Positions 54,262 through 62,686 of a stretch of 64,000 nucleotides of DNA are shown here, piece by piece (the first letter of the stretch is position 1; every line of letters starts with the position of its first letter). This DNA is from Bradyrhizobium diazoefficiens USDA 110 (GTDB lineage: Bacteria > Pseudomonadota > Alphaproteobacteria > Rhizobiales > Xanthobacteraceae), in the NCBI RefSeq assembly GCF_000011365.1, contig NC_004463.1, positions 1-64,000 of the forward strand, given 5' to 3'. The position numbers and the translations under genes are program-made. The notes beneath the pieces are model-generated. The model searched no databases and was not told the origin of the DNA. It saw nothing but the letters and a program-made list of their open reading frames with translations.

Positions 54262-55314
54262 CTATGCCGCCAGCTCCATAAAGCGCGCGACGTCCTGCGC
54301 CGCGATCTGTACGCGGCTTGCGGCCCGAAGGGCGTCAAATCCGAGCAGGCGAAGATCCTCGTTGAAGTCGCCAAGCTGTGGCGAGATCACGATTGCCTCG
54401 ATGCCGGCCTCCTGCGCCCGATCCATCAAGGTCGCCATGGCGCCGTCACCGGCAGGATCGTCGTCCCGGGCGATGTAGAGCCGGCGGAGCGTATCCGGAA
54501 GAAGGACGGCGGAGAGATGCGCTGCCGAGAGAGCTGCGACCATCGGCATGGTCGGCAGGGCGCAGCGGAGCGACAGCATCGTCTCGATGCCCTCACCGGC
54601 CGCCATGACTTCACCAGCGACGCCAAATCGAACAGCGTGACCAAGCAGGTCGCCCATCGCCCGCTTTGGCGTGTCGATTGGCGCCTTGCCCAGCGTCGCC
54701 TCGCTGAAACCATGCGGGTCGAGCCAGGTGCGGTGTACGCCAGCCAGCTCGCCGGACAGATCGGTGACGGCGGCGATCATCGCCGGCCAGGTCTCGGTCG
54801 GGCTGTGGTCGTCGGGCCGGTAGTAGCAACGTGGGTGAAAGCGCAGGCTTCCGGTTTCGTGCAAAGACGTAATGCCGCGATTGCGGAGATACGCTTCTAT
54901 GAGTGTGCGTTCGATCGGCTGCGACATGGCAAAGAGCCGACGAGCGGCCTCCGGCGATCCTCGTGCCGCGCTGGAATTGCGGAGCCGCGGCTGATTGGGC
55001 TCGGGCTCTGGATGCGGCAAGCTGAGAAACAAGCGCGCCTCGTCGAGGACGTTCTTGAAGTCGACCAGGCGGCAACTCTCGCGAATGACATCGAGCAAAT
55101 CGCCATGTTCCCCGGTGGCGGCATCGGTCCATTTGCCGGCGGCTCCCTTCGCCGACTGCTTGAGCCGCACGAACATTGAGCGGCCAGGCGTATTGCGGAC
55201 GTCGCCGACGAGCCAATAGCTACCTTCCCGTCGTCCGGCAGAGAGGTAGTGACGGCACACGGACTCAGCCTGCCGGCCGAGACGCCGTGCGAGATCGTGT
55301 GCGTTATCGGCCAT
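54262..55314 (-). CDS. Toprim-domain (primase-like) protein, 350 aa
   Basis: An N-terminal zinc-free primase-like part (SYWLVGDVRNTPGRSMFVRL and GKWTDAATGEHGDLLDVI) is followed by a Toprim domain. GEGIETMLSLRCALP carries the Glu, and YIARDDDPAGDGAM the DxD. It likely primes DNA synthesis or processes DNA after transfer. ATG 55314 (MADNAHD) is chosen, with GGGG upstream. The start lies only 11 bases after a terminator T-tract. Confidence 0.85.
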   Translation of the reverse strand: MADNAHDLARRLGRQAESVCRHYLSAGRREGSYWLVGDVRNTPGRSMFVRLKQSAKGAAGKWTDAATGEHGDLLDVIRESCRLVDFKNVLDEARLFLSLPHPEPEPNQPRLRNSSAARGSPEAARRLFAMSQPIERTLIEAYLRNRGITSLHETGSLRFHPRCYYRPDDHSPTETWPAMIAAVTDLSGELAGVHRTWLDPHGFSEATLGKAPIDTPKRAMGDLLGHAVRFGVAGEVMAAGEGIETMLSLRCALPTMPMVAALSAAHLSAVLLPDTLRRLYIARDDDPAGDGAMATLMDRAQEAGIEAIVISPQLGDFNEDLRLLGFDALRAASRVQIAAQDVARFMELAA

Positions 55315-55324
55315 CGTCATCCCC

Positions 55325-55358
55325 AAAAAGAAAAGGTCCGCCGTCGCCAGCGGACCTT
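55325..55358 (-). terminator. Rho-independent terminator after the ParB-like gene
   Basis: Read on the minus strand, AAGGTCCGC and GCGGACCTT (55358-55350, 55341-55333) form a perfect 9-bp stem with an 8-base loop. It is followed by TTTTCTTTTT (55334-55325). It lies 18 bases after the ParB stop and directly before the ribosome-binding site of the Toprim gene. Confidence 0.8.
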
Positions 55359-55376
55359 GTTGTTGCTCTCGACGGC

Positions 55377-57470
55377 TTATTCGGCTGCCATAATCTGCTC
55401 ACCGGCTCGCTGATTGTGGGCGGTCCGCTCTTCTTCGTCTTCCAGTTTGTTTTCGCTAGGCTGCTCTGGAGTTTCCTCGACTATAGATTCGACCGCCGGT
55501 TCGTCGCCAATGGCTCGGCCCAGCGTGCGAAGCGGTTCGGGCAGCCAGGCCGTGTCGGTGAGCAAGGTCTGCGCCTCGGCAGCCATGTCACCCTTCTTCA
55601 GATGCTCGATCCGATCGGCGGCGCGCTGCCCTTTTGCCTCCACCACGGCCTGGAGGATTCGCGTCTTCGTCACCCGACCGAAGAAGTTGTCTACGGTCGG
55701 TTTCCACCCCGCCGCAGCCATGTCGAGATCGACAGCCCGGGCGAGACGGTCGGCGTGAGCGAGCGCACGCGGCCGCCGATTCCAGGGTTCATGCACGGCG
55801 TTGACCGACAGGCTGACGACATGGGCAAAGAGCATCGCCTGGCTGTCGCCGTCCCACGCCTGAAGTGCGTCCCAGAGGTCGGCCGATTCCTTCGGCAAAG
55901 CCTTCGCCCAGCGCTCGTGCCGAGCGCGGATCGCCTCGGCTAAGGCGCTGTCGTTCAGGCCGAGCGCCTGGGCGCCGAAACTCACGCTCTTCAGATCCAG
56001 CTCCAGGCAGCTATCCGAGCCGTAGTGGTAGAAGGTCTTCAATGTCAGAGCATGCAGGGCCGCATGAAAGGCGACCTGCGGCTGCTCACCGAGGGCATGA
56101 CGCAGGCCGAGTGTCCGATGGGTGGTGAGCTCGGTCATCAGCCGGTCGGAGATGGGCGAAAGGCCCTCGTCCTCCTCCTGCTCGGCGCCGGGCTCGACCG
56201 ACACGTTGCGCTCGCCGCCTTCGTAGCTCGCGGCCTTGGCCCGTTCGGCCTCACCATCTTCTTCAGCAAGACCGGGCTCCGGCTCCGCCGACGGTTCGTC
56301 TTCGGGCCGGACGTAGCCGCGCTCAACACGAAGCTCGCCTTCAGCGCCAATGCTGACGAAGACGCCTGCGCGCACGATCTCGGCCGGGTCGAAAACAACC
56401 GGCCGGCTCTCGAGCCCCTCCAAAGCTGTTTCCAGCTCGGACAACCGTTCGTCGACCTCGTCGGGCAGTTCATCGGCGTCCGCGTGTTTCTCAGACAGCT
56501 GATCGAACTCTGCTTGCAAGGCGTTGCGGGCCGCTTCCTCCTCGGCAGTGAGGGTGACGATCTCGCCGCGAAGTTGTCGCAGACCGAAAGCGTGGCCGTA
56601 AGCGAAATCGGGGGCGACCTCGGTCCACTTCCAACCCTCGGCGGCAATCGTCTCGGATTCCGCCTTCAGCTTGTCGGCCACCATCTGGTCGACGAGCGCG
56701 ACATCCTGCATCCAGCCGCCATCGTCGCCCTGAAACAGATCTCGCAGCACCGTGCCACCGGCGGCAGTATAGGCGTCAACCCCGATGAACAGCGCCCGCT
56801 TGTCGGAAGCGCGGACCGCGCCTTCTGTCAGCATGCGGCGGATGACGTAGGGCTGCTTGTCGTGGGACGCCTTCAGCCGCTCGAACACAACTTCCTGACG
56901 CTCGTGGTCGCCAGATACAGCGAAGGCCATGAGCTGGTCGAGCGTCATGCCGTCCTCCGCATAGACGTCGAGCAGCGTCGGCGAAACCGACGCGAGCTTG
57001 AGGCGTTGCTTGACGACGTTGACGGAGACGAAGAAGGCGGCAGCGATCTCCTCCTCCGACTGGCCCTTTTCGCGCAGCGCCAGGAATGCCCGGAACTGGT
57101 CGAGCGGATGAAGCGGAGCGCGCTGGACGTTCTCGGCGAGCGAGTCTTCCTCAGCGATGCCGCTATCGCGGACGACGCAGGGCACCGGGGCGGTCTTGGC
57201 GAGGCGCTTCTGCTTGACGAGCAGCTCCAGCGCGCGGTAGCGCCGGCCGCCAGCCGGGATCTCGAACACGCCGGTCTCGGCGCCGACCTGGTCGACGACG
57301 GGCCGGACACTGAGGCCCTGCAGAAGGCCCCGGCGGGCGATGTCCTCTGCTAGCTCCTCGATCGAGACGCCGGCCTTCACGCGCCGGACGTTCGACTGAC
57401 TCAGCACGAGCCTGTTGAAGGGGATATCGCGCGAGGGCGAAAGGGTGATCTTGCGAACGGTAGTCGCCAT
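55377..57470 (-). CDS. ParB/RepB-like nuclease-fold protein, 697 aa
   Basis: The N-terminal ParB domain has RLVLSQSNVRRV, ELAEDIARRGLLQGL, PAGGRRYRALELL (the nucleotide/Arg box), and SLAENVQRAPLHPLDQFRAF. An HTH helix follows (ASVSPTLLDVYAEDGMTLDQLMAF). The long acidic C-terminal part is found in plasmid-borne ParB-like proteins of alphaproteobacteria. It is much longer than chromosomal ParB and probably acts on DNA after transfer rather than in simple partition. ATG 57470 (MATTVRK) is chosen. A structured leader (57486-57563) precedes it. Confidence 0.88.
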   Translation of the reverse strand: MATTVRKITLSPSRDIPFNRLVLSQSNVRRVKAGVSIEELAEDIARRGLLQGLSVRPVVDQVGAETGVFEIPAGGRRYRALELLVKQKRLAKTAPVPCVVRDSGIAEEDSLAENVQRAPLHPLDQFRAFLALREKGQSEEEIAAAFFVSVNVVKQRLKLASVSPTLLDVYAEDGMTLDQLMAFAVSGDHERQEVVFERLKASHDKQPYVIRRMLTEGAVRASDKRALFIGVDAYTAAGGTVLRDLFQGDDGGWMQDVALVDQMVADKLKAESETIAAEGWKWTEVAPDFAYGHAFGLRQLRGEIVTLTAEEEAARNALQAEFDQLSEKHADADELPDEVDERLSELETALEGLESRPVVFDPAEIVRAGVFVSIGAEGELRVERGYVRPEDEPSAEPEPGLAEEDGEAERAKAASYEGGERNVSVEPGAEQEEDEGLSPISDRLMTELTTHRTLGLRHALGEQPQVAFHAALHALTLKTFYHYGSDSCLELDLKSVSFGAQALGLNDSALAEAIRARHERWAKALPKESADLWDALQAWDGDSQAMLFAHVVSLSVNAVHEPWNRRPRALAHADRLARAVDLDMAAAGWKPTVDNFFGRVTKTRILQAVVEAKGQRAADRIEHLKKGDMAAEAQTLLTDTAWLPEPLRTLGRAIGDEPAVESIVEETPEQPSENKLEDEEERTAHNQRAGEQIMAAE

Positions 57471-57485
57471 GGGATGATACTCCGC

Positions 57486-57563
57486 GACGGGCGCCGAGAG
57501 CCTCTCTCTCGACATCAACTCGTCACGAAGCGCAGCGCCGCCCTCTCACTTTGGAGGGCGGCG
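57486..57563. repeat. Structured leader element A, copy 1 (before ParB-like gene)
   Basis: On the plus strand GACGGG (57486-57491) pairs with CTCGTC (57519-57524). Within it CGAGAG (57495-57500) and CTCTCG (57506-57511) close the loop CCTCT. A second hairpin, CGCCGCCCTC (57536-57545) with GAGGGCGGCG (57554-57563), follows. The same layout recurs at 58854-58932. Confidence 0.75.
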
Positions 57564-57642
57564 TCGCAAAGCCAACGAACAGGAAAGACGGAAAGCCTCG
57601 GAACCGGAAAAGCACCGTTCCGTATCTCCGGTTGTCCGGGAA

Positions 57643-58839
57643 TCAGGCCGCGCGGTCGAGCAGCTTCTTCGCCCGTGCCTCCATGTCGAGTCGTGCGTCC
57701 TGATGAGTCTTGTCGCGCGCGACGGCTGTGATGCCCTGGACGAAATCAAACACGCTCTCGGGCTTCCGGCCTTCCTCGGACAGAACTGTGTCGATGATCT
57801 TCGCCGTCTCGGTCTTGGAGAAGCCGCCCTTGCGCAGAAACTCGCTGCGGTCCTCGTCGGTCCGGGCGACGATCCGCTCCCGCGCCGATTTGATGCCGTT
57901 GACGAAGGGCATCGGCGAAGAGTTCGCGAAGCGTGTCAGCGCCGGCGCCGCCTCATGGGCGAAGCGCGTCGCGGCGTATTTCGAATGGCGGATGGTGATC
58001 TCCTCGAAATCCTGAACACCCCACAAATTCCGATTCTGACAGACGGCGCGAAGATAGAAGCTCGCTATGCCGAGCGTCTTCGCGCCCACCTCGGAATTCC
58101 AGCAGTAGAAGCCGCGGAAGTAGAGGTCCGGCAAGCCGTCGGGCAGCCGGCCGGCCTCGATCGGATTGAGGTCGTCGACCAGAAACAGGAAGACATCGCG
58201 ATCGGAGGCGTAGAGCGTCGTCGTATCCTGGGTGATGTCGACGCGCGGGTTGTAAACGCCAGTCGACCAATCAAGCACGCCTGGGACCTTCCAGCGCGTG
58301 TCACCCGTGCCATTGCCGGCGATGCGCTGAACAGCTGCCACGAGTTCGTGGTCAAATATACGCCCATATTCCGGACCCGTCGCGGCGCGAAGCTCGAGGC
58401 GACTGCCCTGCACCTCAAGCGTTTTTATCTGCTCGGCTCGATGAAAGCTGAGGCCGAACTGCAGGTTGATGCCAGCGAGCGGTGCCGGAAGCTGACGGAG
58501 GTAAGCCGCCGGCGCTCCGACCAAGCTGGCAAGTTGACCGAAGCTCCAATGAGTCGGCGCGATCGGCGCGTCGCAACCGGGTAGCATCAGCGTCAGGCGC
58601 TCGGCATCGTCGCGGTTGGCCTCCACTCGGATCGCGGTGCTCTCGACCGTTCGGGTCCGGCTGCGCTCGCTCCGGCTGCGCACGGCGGAGTAGAGATCCG
58701 ACAAGGACAGATAGCGTTCGTCCGCCGGCCGCGAGAACCATTCGGATGAAACGCGGCCGATGCGCTCGCCGCGACTCACATCCACCTTGTAGCCGCCGGC
58801 GCAGTCGTGGGCAGCGATCAAAACTTCTGCTTGGGTCAT
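57643..58839 (-). CDS. DUF932-family protein, 398 aa
   Basis: LSLSDLYSAVRSR, LMLPGCDAPIAPTHWSFGQLASLVGAPAAYLRQLPA, and VFLFLVDDLNPIEAG with YCWNSEVGAKTLGIASFYLRAVCQNRNLWG are DUF932 features. These proteins are common in plasmids, ICEs and phages, and their function is unknown. ATG 58839 (MTQAEV) is preferred because it lies downstream of the structured leader. It is upstream of the ParB-like gene on the same strand. Confidence 0.88.
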   Translation of the reverse strand: MTQAEVLIAAHDCAGGYKVDVSRGERIGRVSSEWFSRPADERYLSLSDLYSAVRSRSERSRTRTVESTAIRVEANRDDAERLTLMLPGCDAPIAPTHWSFGQLASLVGAPAAYLRQLPAPLAGINLQFGLSFHRAEQIKTLEVQGSRLELRAATGPEYGRIFDHELVAAVQRIAGNGTGDTRWKVPGVLDWSTGVYNPRVDITQDTTTLYASDRDVFLFLVDDLNPIEAGRLPDGLPDLYFRGFYCWNSEVGAKTLGIASFYLRAVCQNRNLWGVQDFEEITIRHSKYAATRFAHEAAPALTRFANSSPMPFVNGIKSARERIVARTDEDRSEFLRKGGFSKTETAKIIDTVLSEEGRKPESVFDFVQGITAVARDKTHQDARLDMEARAKKLLDRAA

Positions 58840-58853
58840 GGGACAATCTCCAT

Positions 58854-58932
58854 GACGGGCGCCGGAGGCCTCTCCTCCGATCATCAACCCGTCACGGCGA
58901 AGCCGATCCGTCCTCTCACTCTAATGGGGGCG
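58854..58932. repeat. Structured leader element A, copy 2 (before DUF932)
   Basis: GACGGG (58854-58859) pairs with CCCGTC (58888-58893). CGGAGG (58863-58868) and CCTCCG (58874-58879) enclose the same CCTCT loop. CGTCCTC (58909-58915) and GGGGGCG (58926-58932) form the second hairpin. More hairpins follow at 58934-58950 and 58958-59014. Confidence 0.75.
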
Positions 58933-58933
58933 T

Positions 58934-59014
58934 TGCGGGGTCTCCCCGCAGAAGGGGGTGCGTCGGCGACCGCGGCGCCGACCAGGGGGAAGGCTTTCCC
59001 CTCAAAGGCGCACC
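58934..59014. repeat. Further hairpin cluster upstream of the DUF932 leader
   Basis: TGCGGGG-TCT-CCCCGCA (58934-58950). Then GGTGCG (58958-58963) with CGCACC (59009-59014) encloses GTCGGCG/CGCCGAC (58962-58968, 58976-58982) and GGGGAA/TTCCCC (58986-58991, 58996-59001), apart from a two-base clash at 58962-58963. The region could fold into a branched structure. Confidence 0.55.
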
Positions 59015-59221
59015 GCCGGAATTCGCCATATCATCGGAGCAACAGGCTGCGTAACCCGATGGACCAGCTCGGAAAGTTAGTGCGCGCGCAAACAAGGGGA
59101 ACTGAACATCGGAGCCAACTGGCGGGTGCTTTCGCCATTTTCATACGACAGCTTGACTTGACGTCCCACACACCGGCAGAACGATCCTCCACAGACCACA
59201 ACGTCAGCGATTGAAACGAAA

Positions 59222-59540
59222 ATGACGTTCGATATCAGGGGCAGCATCAAGAATACGAAGATCAGCTCGAACCTGTATGTCGTTTTTGAGGAACCGATCT
59301 CAAATGCGACCGACTCATTCCTTATCCGCAAGCACGAAGACGCCTCTGAAACGGACATGCTGGTTGAAATCGACGTCTAATTTATTCGAGCTGACATGCT
59401 CGACGACCGAGAGTCCATGATCGTTTCCTGCAAAGACAACGGATACGGGTTGGGAGACGATCAGCTCAAGGCATTTCTAACCAAAGACACTTCCTACAAG
59501 GACGACCTTCCGATCTTCGCGATTGGTCAGTGTACCTGCG
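59222..59540 (+). pseudogene. GHKL-type ATP-binding protein, N-terminal remnant with nonsense codon
   Basis: MTFDIRGSIKNTKISSNLYVVFEE and ISNATDSFLIRKHED form the N-terminal helix with the N box. CKDNGYGLGDDQLKAFLTKDTSYKDDL is the G1/DxGxG box region. TAA at 59378-59380 interrupts at LVEIDV; homologues I recall have Glu (GAA) here. After GQC the sequence loses homology. A broken Hsp90/MORC-like or sensor-like ATPase, often a defence or repair protein. Confidence 0.6.
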
Positions 59541-59741
59541 GCCGAGAGCCGCAAGTATTTTTGCTACGCTCCGTTACGCTATCTTGCGGCTATCAACGCA
59601 GGCTGACGCGTTAACTCGCTCGCGTTTGACGCGAGCTATGCGGGGTCATCGAGAATATCGTTTTCTTCCGTCATTCTGGGTGCCAACATCTCAGTCATCT
59701 CGACCGTGACGTTTCGTGCGGCGGAGTGATGGAGAAGACGA
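59541..59741. other. Intergenic with a perfect 8-bp hairpin
   Basis: GCTCGCGT (59618-59625) and ACGCGAGC (59629-59636) with a TTG loop lie after the ATPase remnant. No T-run follows. No gene. Confidence 0.45.
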
Positions 59742-59957
59742 ATGACGGAGTCCAAATTCCTGACACCGGAGGAAGTGTCTGCACGATACCGTGGCGAGGT
59801 CTCCGTGGGTACGCTGCGGAATTGGCGCGCAATGCGAACTGGGCCTGCATACATCAAGATCGGCAAAGCCGTCTTATACCCGGTGGACGAGCTTGACGCA
59901 TGGGATCGGGGAAATCTGGTGATTTGTAGTGCGTCGAAAGAACTGAACGTGAGCTAG
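59742..59957 (+). CDS. HTH (excisionase/AlpA-like) protein, 71 aa
   Basis: FLTPEEVSARYRGEVSVGTLRNWRAMRTGPAYIKIGKAVLYPVDELDAW is a winged helix of the Xis/AlpA type used in directionality control of integrases. It could be a second excisionase for a nested or former element at this edge. Start at ATG 59742 with GGAGAAGACG nearby. Confidence 0.78.
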   Translation: MTESKFLTPEEVSARYRGEVSVGTLRNWRAMRTGPAYIKIGKAVLYPVDELDAWDRGNLVICSASKELNVS

Positions 59958-60224
59958 CTTGAGAAAAACAAAATCGCGCTCTAATATGATGACTCAATCC
60001 GCTGGCACGCTCGAGACAACGACTCGGTTGCTGTGCTCGGAATGATAGGGAGCTAAAATCGCGAACCGCGCTGCGTTTCCCCTGTTCAGCGGTGCACCGT
60101 CAGACCACCGCTTTCATCATAAGTCGGCTCAACACTGACGCCATGTCCTCGCGGCACTCCGTCCGTGACCAAATACTCAGCGCAGAGAAGGCGACGTTGA
60201 GTTGAGCGCTCCGAACCGGTCGGT

Positions 60225-61631
60225 TCAGGCAATCAGCCGTGTCCGATAGGCCTCAAGCCGCGCCAGTCGATCCTGCAGATACGTGCGATATTGGATCAGA
60301 AGATCATCTGGACTGGCGAACTCGCCAAGCACCCTTTCCGTCTCTGCCATCGCCTGATCGATGGTGAGGCAGCCCGAACCGTCGCCTGTCATCTGATCGG
60401 TCAAGTAGCGCTCGACCTCCAATCGAGTAGGTTCGGGGAGAACCGAGCGCGCTTCGAAATAGATCAACCGGAGCCCGAACCAGCGCAGTCGCTCGTCCTC
60501 CATGCCCTGGACGATCGCGAGGCGGTCCTCCCATCGCGCATCGTGGAACGCGGCAATGCGTGCCTCATCAGCAGGACCGGGAAAGCCGCTATAGATGCGC
60601 TCTTCGAGGTGCGGAGATAATGCGTAGGGCTCGCGCGCAGCCATGTAAGCAGCCACAAGCCGCGCGCACAGACCAGTGTCCGCCTTCATGAGACAGGCCC
60701 GGTCTCCGGTGGCGCCCATCGAACCGCCATCCAGCATATGCTCGGGAGCGTCGTAGAACGCCGTCAGCGTGGGCGCGGCATTGATCCTGAAGCGACGAAT
60801 CGGACTTGGCTTCTGCGTCAGATGAACTTGCAGTTCGAGATCGCTCATCGCGGCAAGCCGGCCCATGTCTTCGTTGAGACTCAAGCAAAGCCGGCCATTG
60901 GCCTGATCGGGATCCCTGCCGATGCAGACGACCGACGTATGATAAGCTTGGCCGCCGAAAAACTCGGTCAACACGAAGCCGTCTTCGACCTCAATGAAAT
61001 CCGCGACGGTCGCTTTGTTCGAGAAGCGCACGAAGCGCTGCCACAACTCCGGAGACCTTCGATAGACCAATCGGCTCAGTTCGAGCGTCGCAAGCACATC
61101 GGACATCGCGTCGTGTGCCCGAGCATGTGCGACGCCATTTGCCGCCGCCAACTGTTGCAAGCGAAATGTCCGCCGCCCTTCTTCGCTGACCGGCACAACT
61201 AGTTGCGCAGGCGACACGGCATCGGCGGCCATCACCAGACTGAGCGCATCGGCGCGGCAGTTTCGATGATTACTTGTCAGATATGCCGGATATAGGCACT
61301 GGAAGAGGGCGTGGCGCAGCATCTCCTCGTCGAAGCGGATGGAGTTGAAGCCGACGAAAACCGCAGGGCTCCAGGAAATCAAGGTCCGGCGAATATCTCC
61401 TACCATGGTGTAGTGCGACGGCAGGCTGGAATCAGTCAACGACTCGATCGGCAATCCGTTCGTCCGAAGCGCCGAAGGATGGGGAAGCACATGTGGCTGA
61501 AGGCGCGAGCGCGTCTCGAACCGAGCCACCTCGTTCAGGTTTTCATCGGTGCGAACAGCGGCGAAGTGGAGAATCTGATCGAAGCCACGCTTAAGCCCCG
61601 TCGTCTCGGTGTCGAAAAAGACGAAGCTCAT
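60225..61631 (-). CDS. sbcB: Exodeoxyribonuclease I-like DEDDh exonuclease, 468 aa
   Basis: FVFFDTETTGLKRG is the first exonuclease motif, FVGFNSIRFDEEML the second, and ARAHDAMSDVLATLELSRLV the third, with the HD pair. The C-terminal part (KATVADFIEVEDGFVLTEFF, then ERIYSGFPGPADEARIAAFH) follows SbcB-type exonuclease I. It degrades single-stranded DNA 3' to 5'. It ends at 60225 and is preceded closely by the ImmA-XRE pair on the same strand, so it probably belongs to an ICE defence or anti-defence operon. The symbol is by resemblance. Confidence 0.8.
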   Translation of the reverse strand: MSFVFFDTETTGLKRGFDQILHFAAVRTDENLNEVARFETRSRLQPHVLPHPSALRTNGLPIESLTDSSLPSHYTMVGDIRRTLISWSPAVFVGFNSIRFDEEMLRHALFQCLYPAYLTSNHRNCRADALSLVMAADAVSPAQLVVPVSEEGRRTFRLQQLAAANGVAHARAHDAMSDVLATLELSRLVYRRSPELWQRFVRFSNKATVADFIEVEDGFVLTEFFGGQAYHTSVVCIGRDPDQANGRLCLSLNEDMGRLAAMSDLELQVHLTQKPSPIRRFRINAAPTLTAFYDAPEHMLDGGSMGATGDRACLMKADTGLCARLVAAYMAAREPYALSPHLEERIYSGFPGPADEARIAAFHDARWEDRLAIVQGMEDERLRWFGLRLIYFEARSVLPEPTRLEVERYLTDQMTGDGSGCLTIDQAMAETERVLGEFASPDDLLIQYRTYLQDRLARLEAYRTRLIA

Positions 61632-61638
61632 GGGTGTG

Positions 61639-62160
61639 CTACCAACGAGTCAACCGGAAACGCATCGCCGCCGGGCTTACCCTAAACCGGCGCGCGAGAC
61701 CCTCAATCGCTGCCTCGTCCTCGAGATCCACACCACCGCCTTCCAAGACGGCGGCTAAGAGGTCGCCGGGGATCAACAGCTCTGAGGCGAAGGCGTTGGC
61801 TTCGATCTCTATCGGTTCGGTTCCGAGCGCTGAGATATCATCTCGGAAGAGAACGCGTATCCCCTTGTCGACGTGAACGGCTTGTCTGATGTCTTCGTCG
61901 TGCAGCACATGATGGGCGAGTTCATGGGCGGCGGAAAAACGCTGGCGGTTGGGATGATGTAGCGCATTGACGCCGATGATGCCGATGCCGTCCTTGATAT
62001 AGGCCATGCCCGAAAGATCCTCCTCCAGCGGTGCGTACTGAAGGACGATCTTGCGCGATTTAATGATGCGTTCGACAGGGACGGGCGGCGCTGAAACGCC
62101 GAACTCCCGAAGGATCGAGCGCGCAGCTTCGCGCGCTCGACCTGGATCAGCGTCCCTCAC
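61639..62160 (-). CDS. ImmA/IrrE-family metallopeptidase, 173 aa
   Basis: RQRFSAAHELAHHVLH contains the HExxH zinc site. EIEANAFASELLIPGDLL gives the third ligand region. These peptidases cleave a partner XRE repressor in response to damage signals. It overlaps the XRE gene by ATGA (62157-62160), so the pair is translationally coupled and is a typical switch for mobile-element and defence genes. Exonuclease gene follows 8 bp downstream. Confidence 0.88.
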   Translation of the reverse strand: MRDADPGRAREAARSILREFGVSAPPVPVERIIKSRKIVLQYAPLEEDLSGMAYIKDGIGIIGVNALHHPNRQRFSAAHELAHHVLHDEDIRQAVHVDKGIRVLFRDDISALGTEPIEIEANAFASELLIPGDLLAAVLEGGGVDLEDEAAIEGLARRFRVSPAAMRFRLTRW

Positions 62161-62552
62161 GATCCGACCTTAGAGCCGCGGCGTGGCGCGAGCGCGCTGC
62201 TGATCAAATCAGCGACCTGGGCGCCCGCGTTCTCGGACAGCGACTCCTTCGAAAGCTTCTCATTGACCAGCGTCATCTTCAATTCCTCCCCGATGGACTT
62301 ATGCGGCATTGGCGGCAGCAGGTCGGCGACCTTCGCGAAATCAAGCGCGGTGGCGAGGGCATAGACATGGTGCAGCAATATGTTCTGCCGGCCGCTCTCG
62401 ATGTTGGCGATCGACGCGCGAGACATCTTAACTTTGCTCGCCAACTGGGCCTGGGTCAGCGAAAGAGCCTTGCGCCGCGTCGAGACCGCGTTGCCGAACG
62501 CTATATAGACCGGATTGCCCGCCATCGCCGATGTTTGCGCTGCTTCGGGCAT
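62157..62552 (-). CDS. XRE-family repressor paired with ImmA, 131 aa
   Basis: GNAVSTRRKALSLTQAQLASKVKMSRASIANIESGRQNILLHHVYALATAL is the HTH_3 domain, and a C-terminal extension probably contains the cleavage or contact region. The start codon lies within a palindrome (62550-62576), which suggests autoregulation and control of the divergent DUF2188 and CD-NTase genes. Confidence 0.88.
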   Translation of the reverse strand: MPEAAQTSAMAGNPVYIAFGNAVSTRRKALSLTQAQLASKVKMSRASIANIESGRQNILLHHVYALATALDFAKVADLLPPMPHKSIGEELKMTLVNEKLSKESLSENAGAQVADLISSALAPRRGSKVGS

Positions 62553-62576
62553 AATGTCAATCCCGCAAACATTATG
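62550..62576. promoter_or_regulatory. Operator-like inverted repeat at the XRE start
   Basis: CATAATGT (62550-62557) and ACATTATG (62569-62576) are perfect 8-base inverted arms 11 bases apart. The left arm includes the ATG of the XRE gene (on the minus strand). It is placed between the divergent operons and could control both. Confidence 0.65.
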
Positions 62577-62686
62577 TGCTTATTACAAACTTACTAGTGT
62601 GATCATTACTTGACATATTGGCCAATCTCAGGAATCCATATCCCGCCGGAGAGCGCGACGCTCACCGACGAGGCGAAGGAACCGAG

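Noticed and set aside
54175..55179. 334-residue plus-strand open frame
   Set aside because: Antisense to the Toprim gene, which has the Toprim Glu and DxD motifs.
56025..57353. 442-residue plus-strand open frame
   Set aside because: It mirrors the ParB-like gene. GC-rich codons keep the opposite frame open by chance.
57703..58584. 293-residue plus-strand open frame
   Set aside because: Antisense to DUF932, no recognisable motif.
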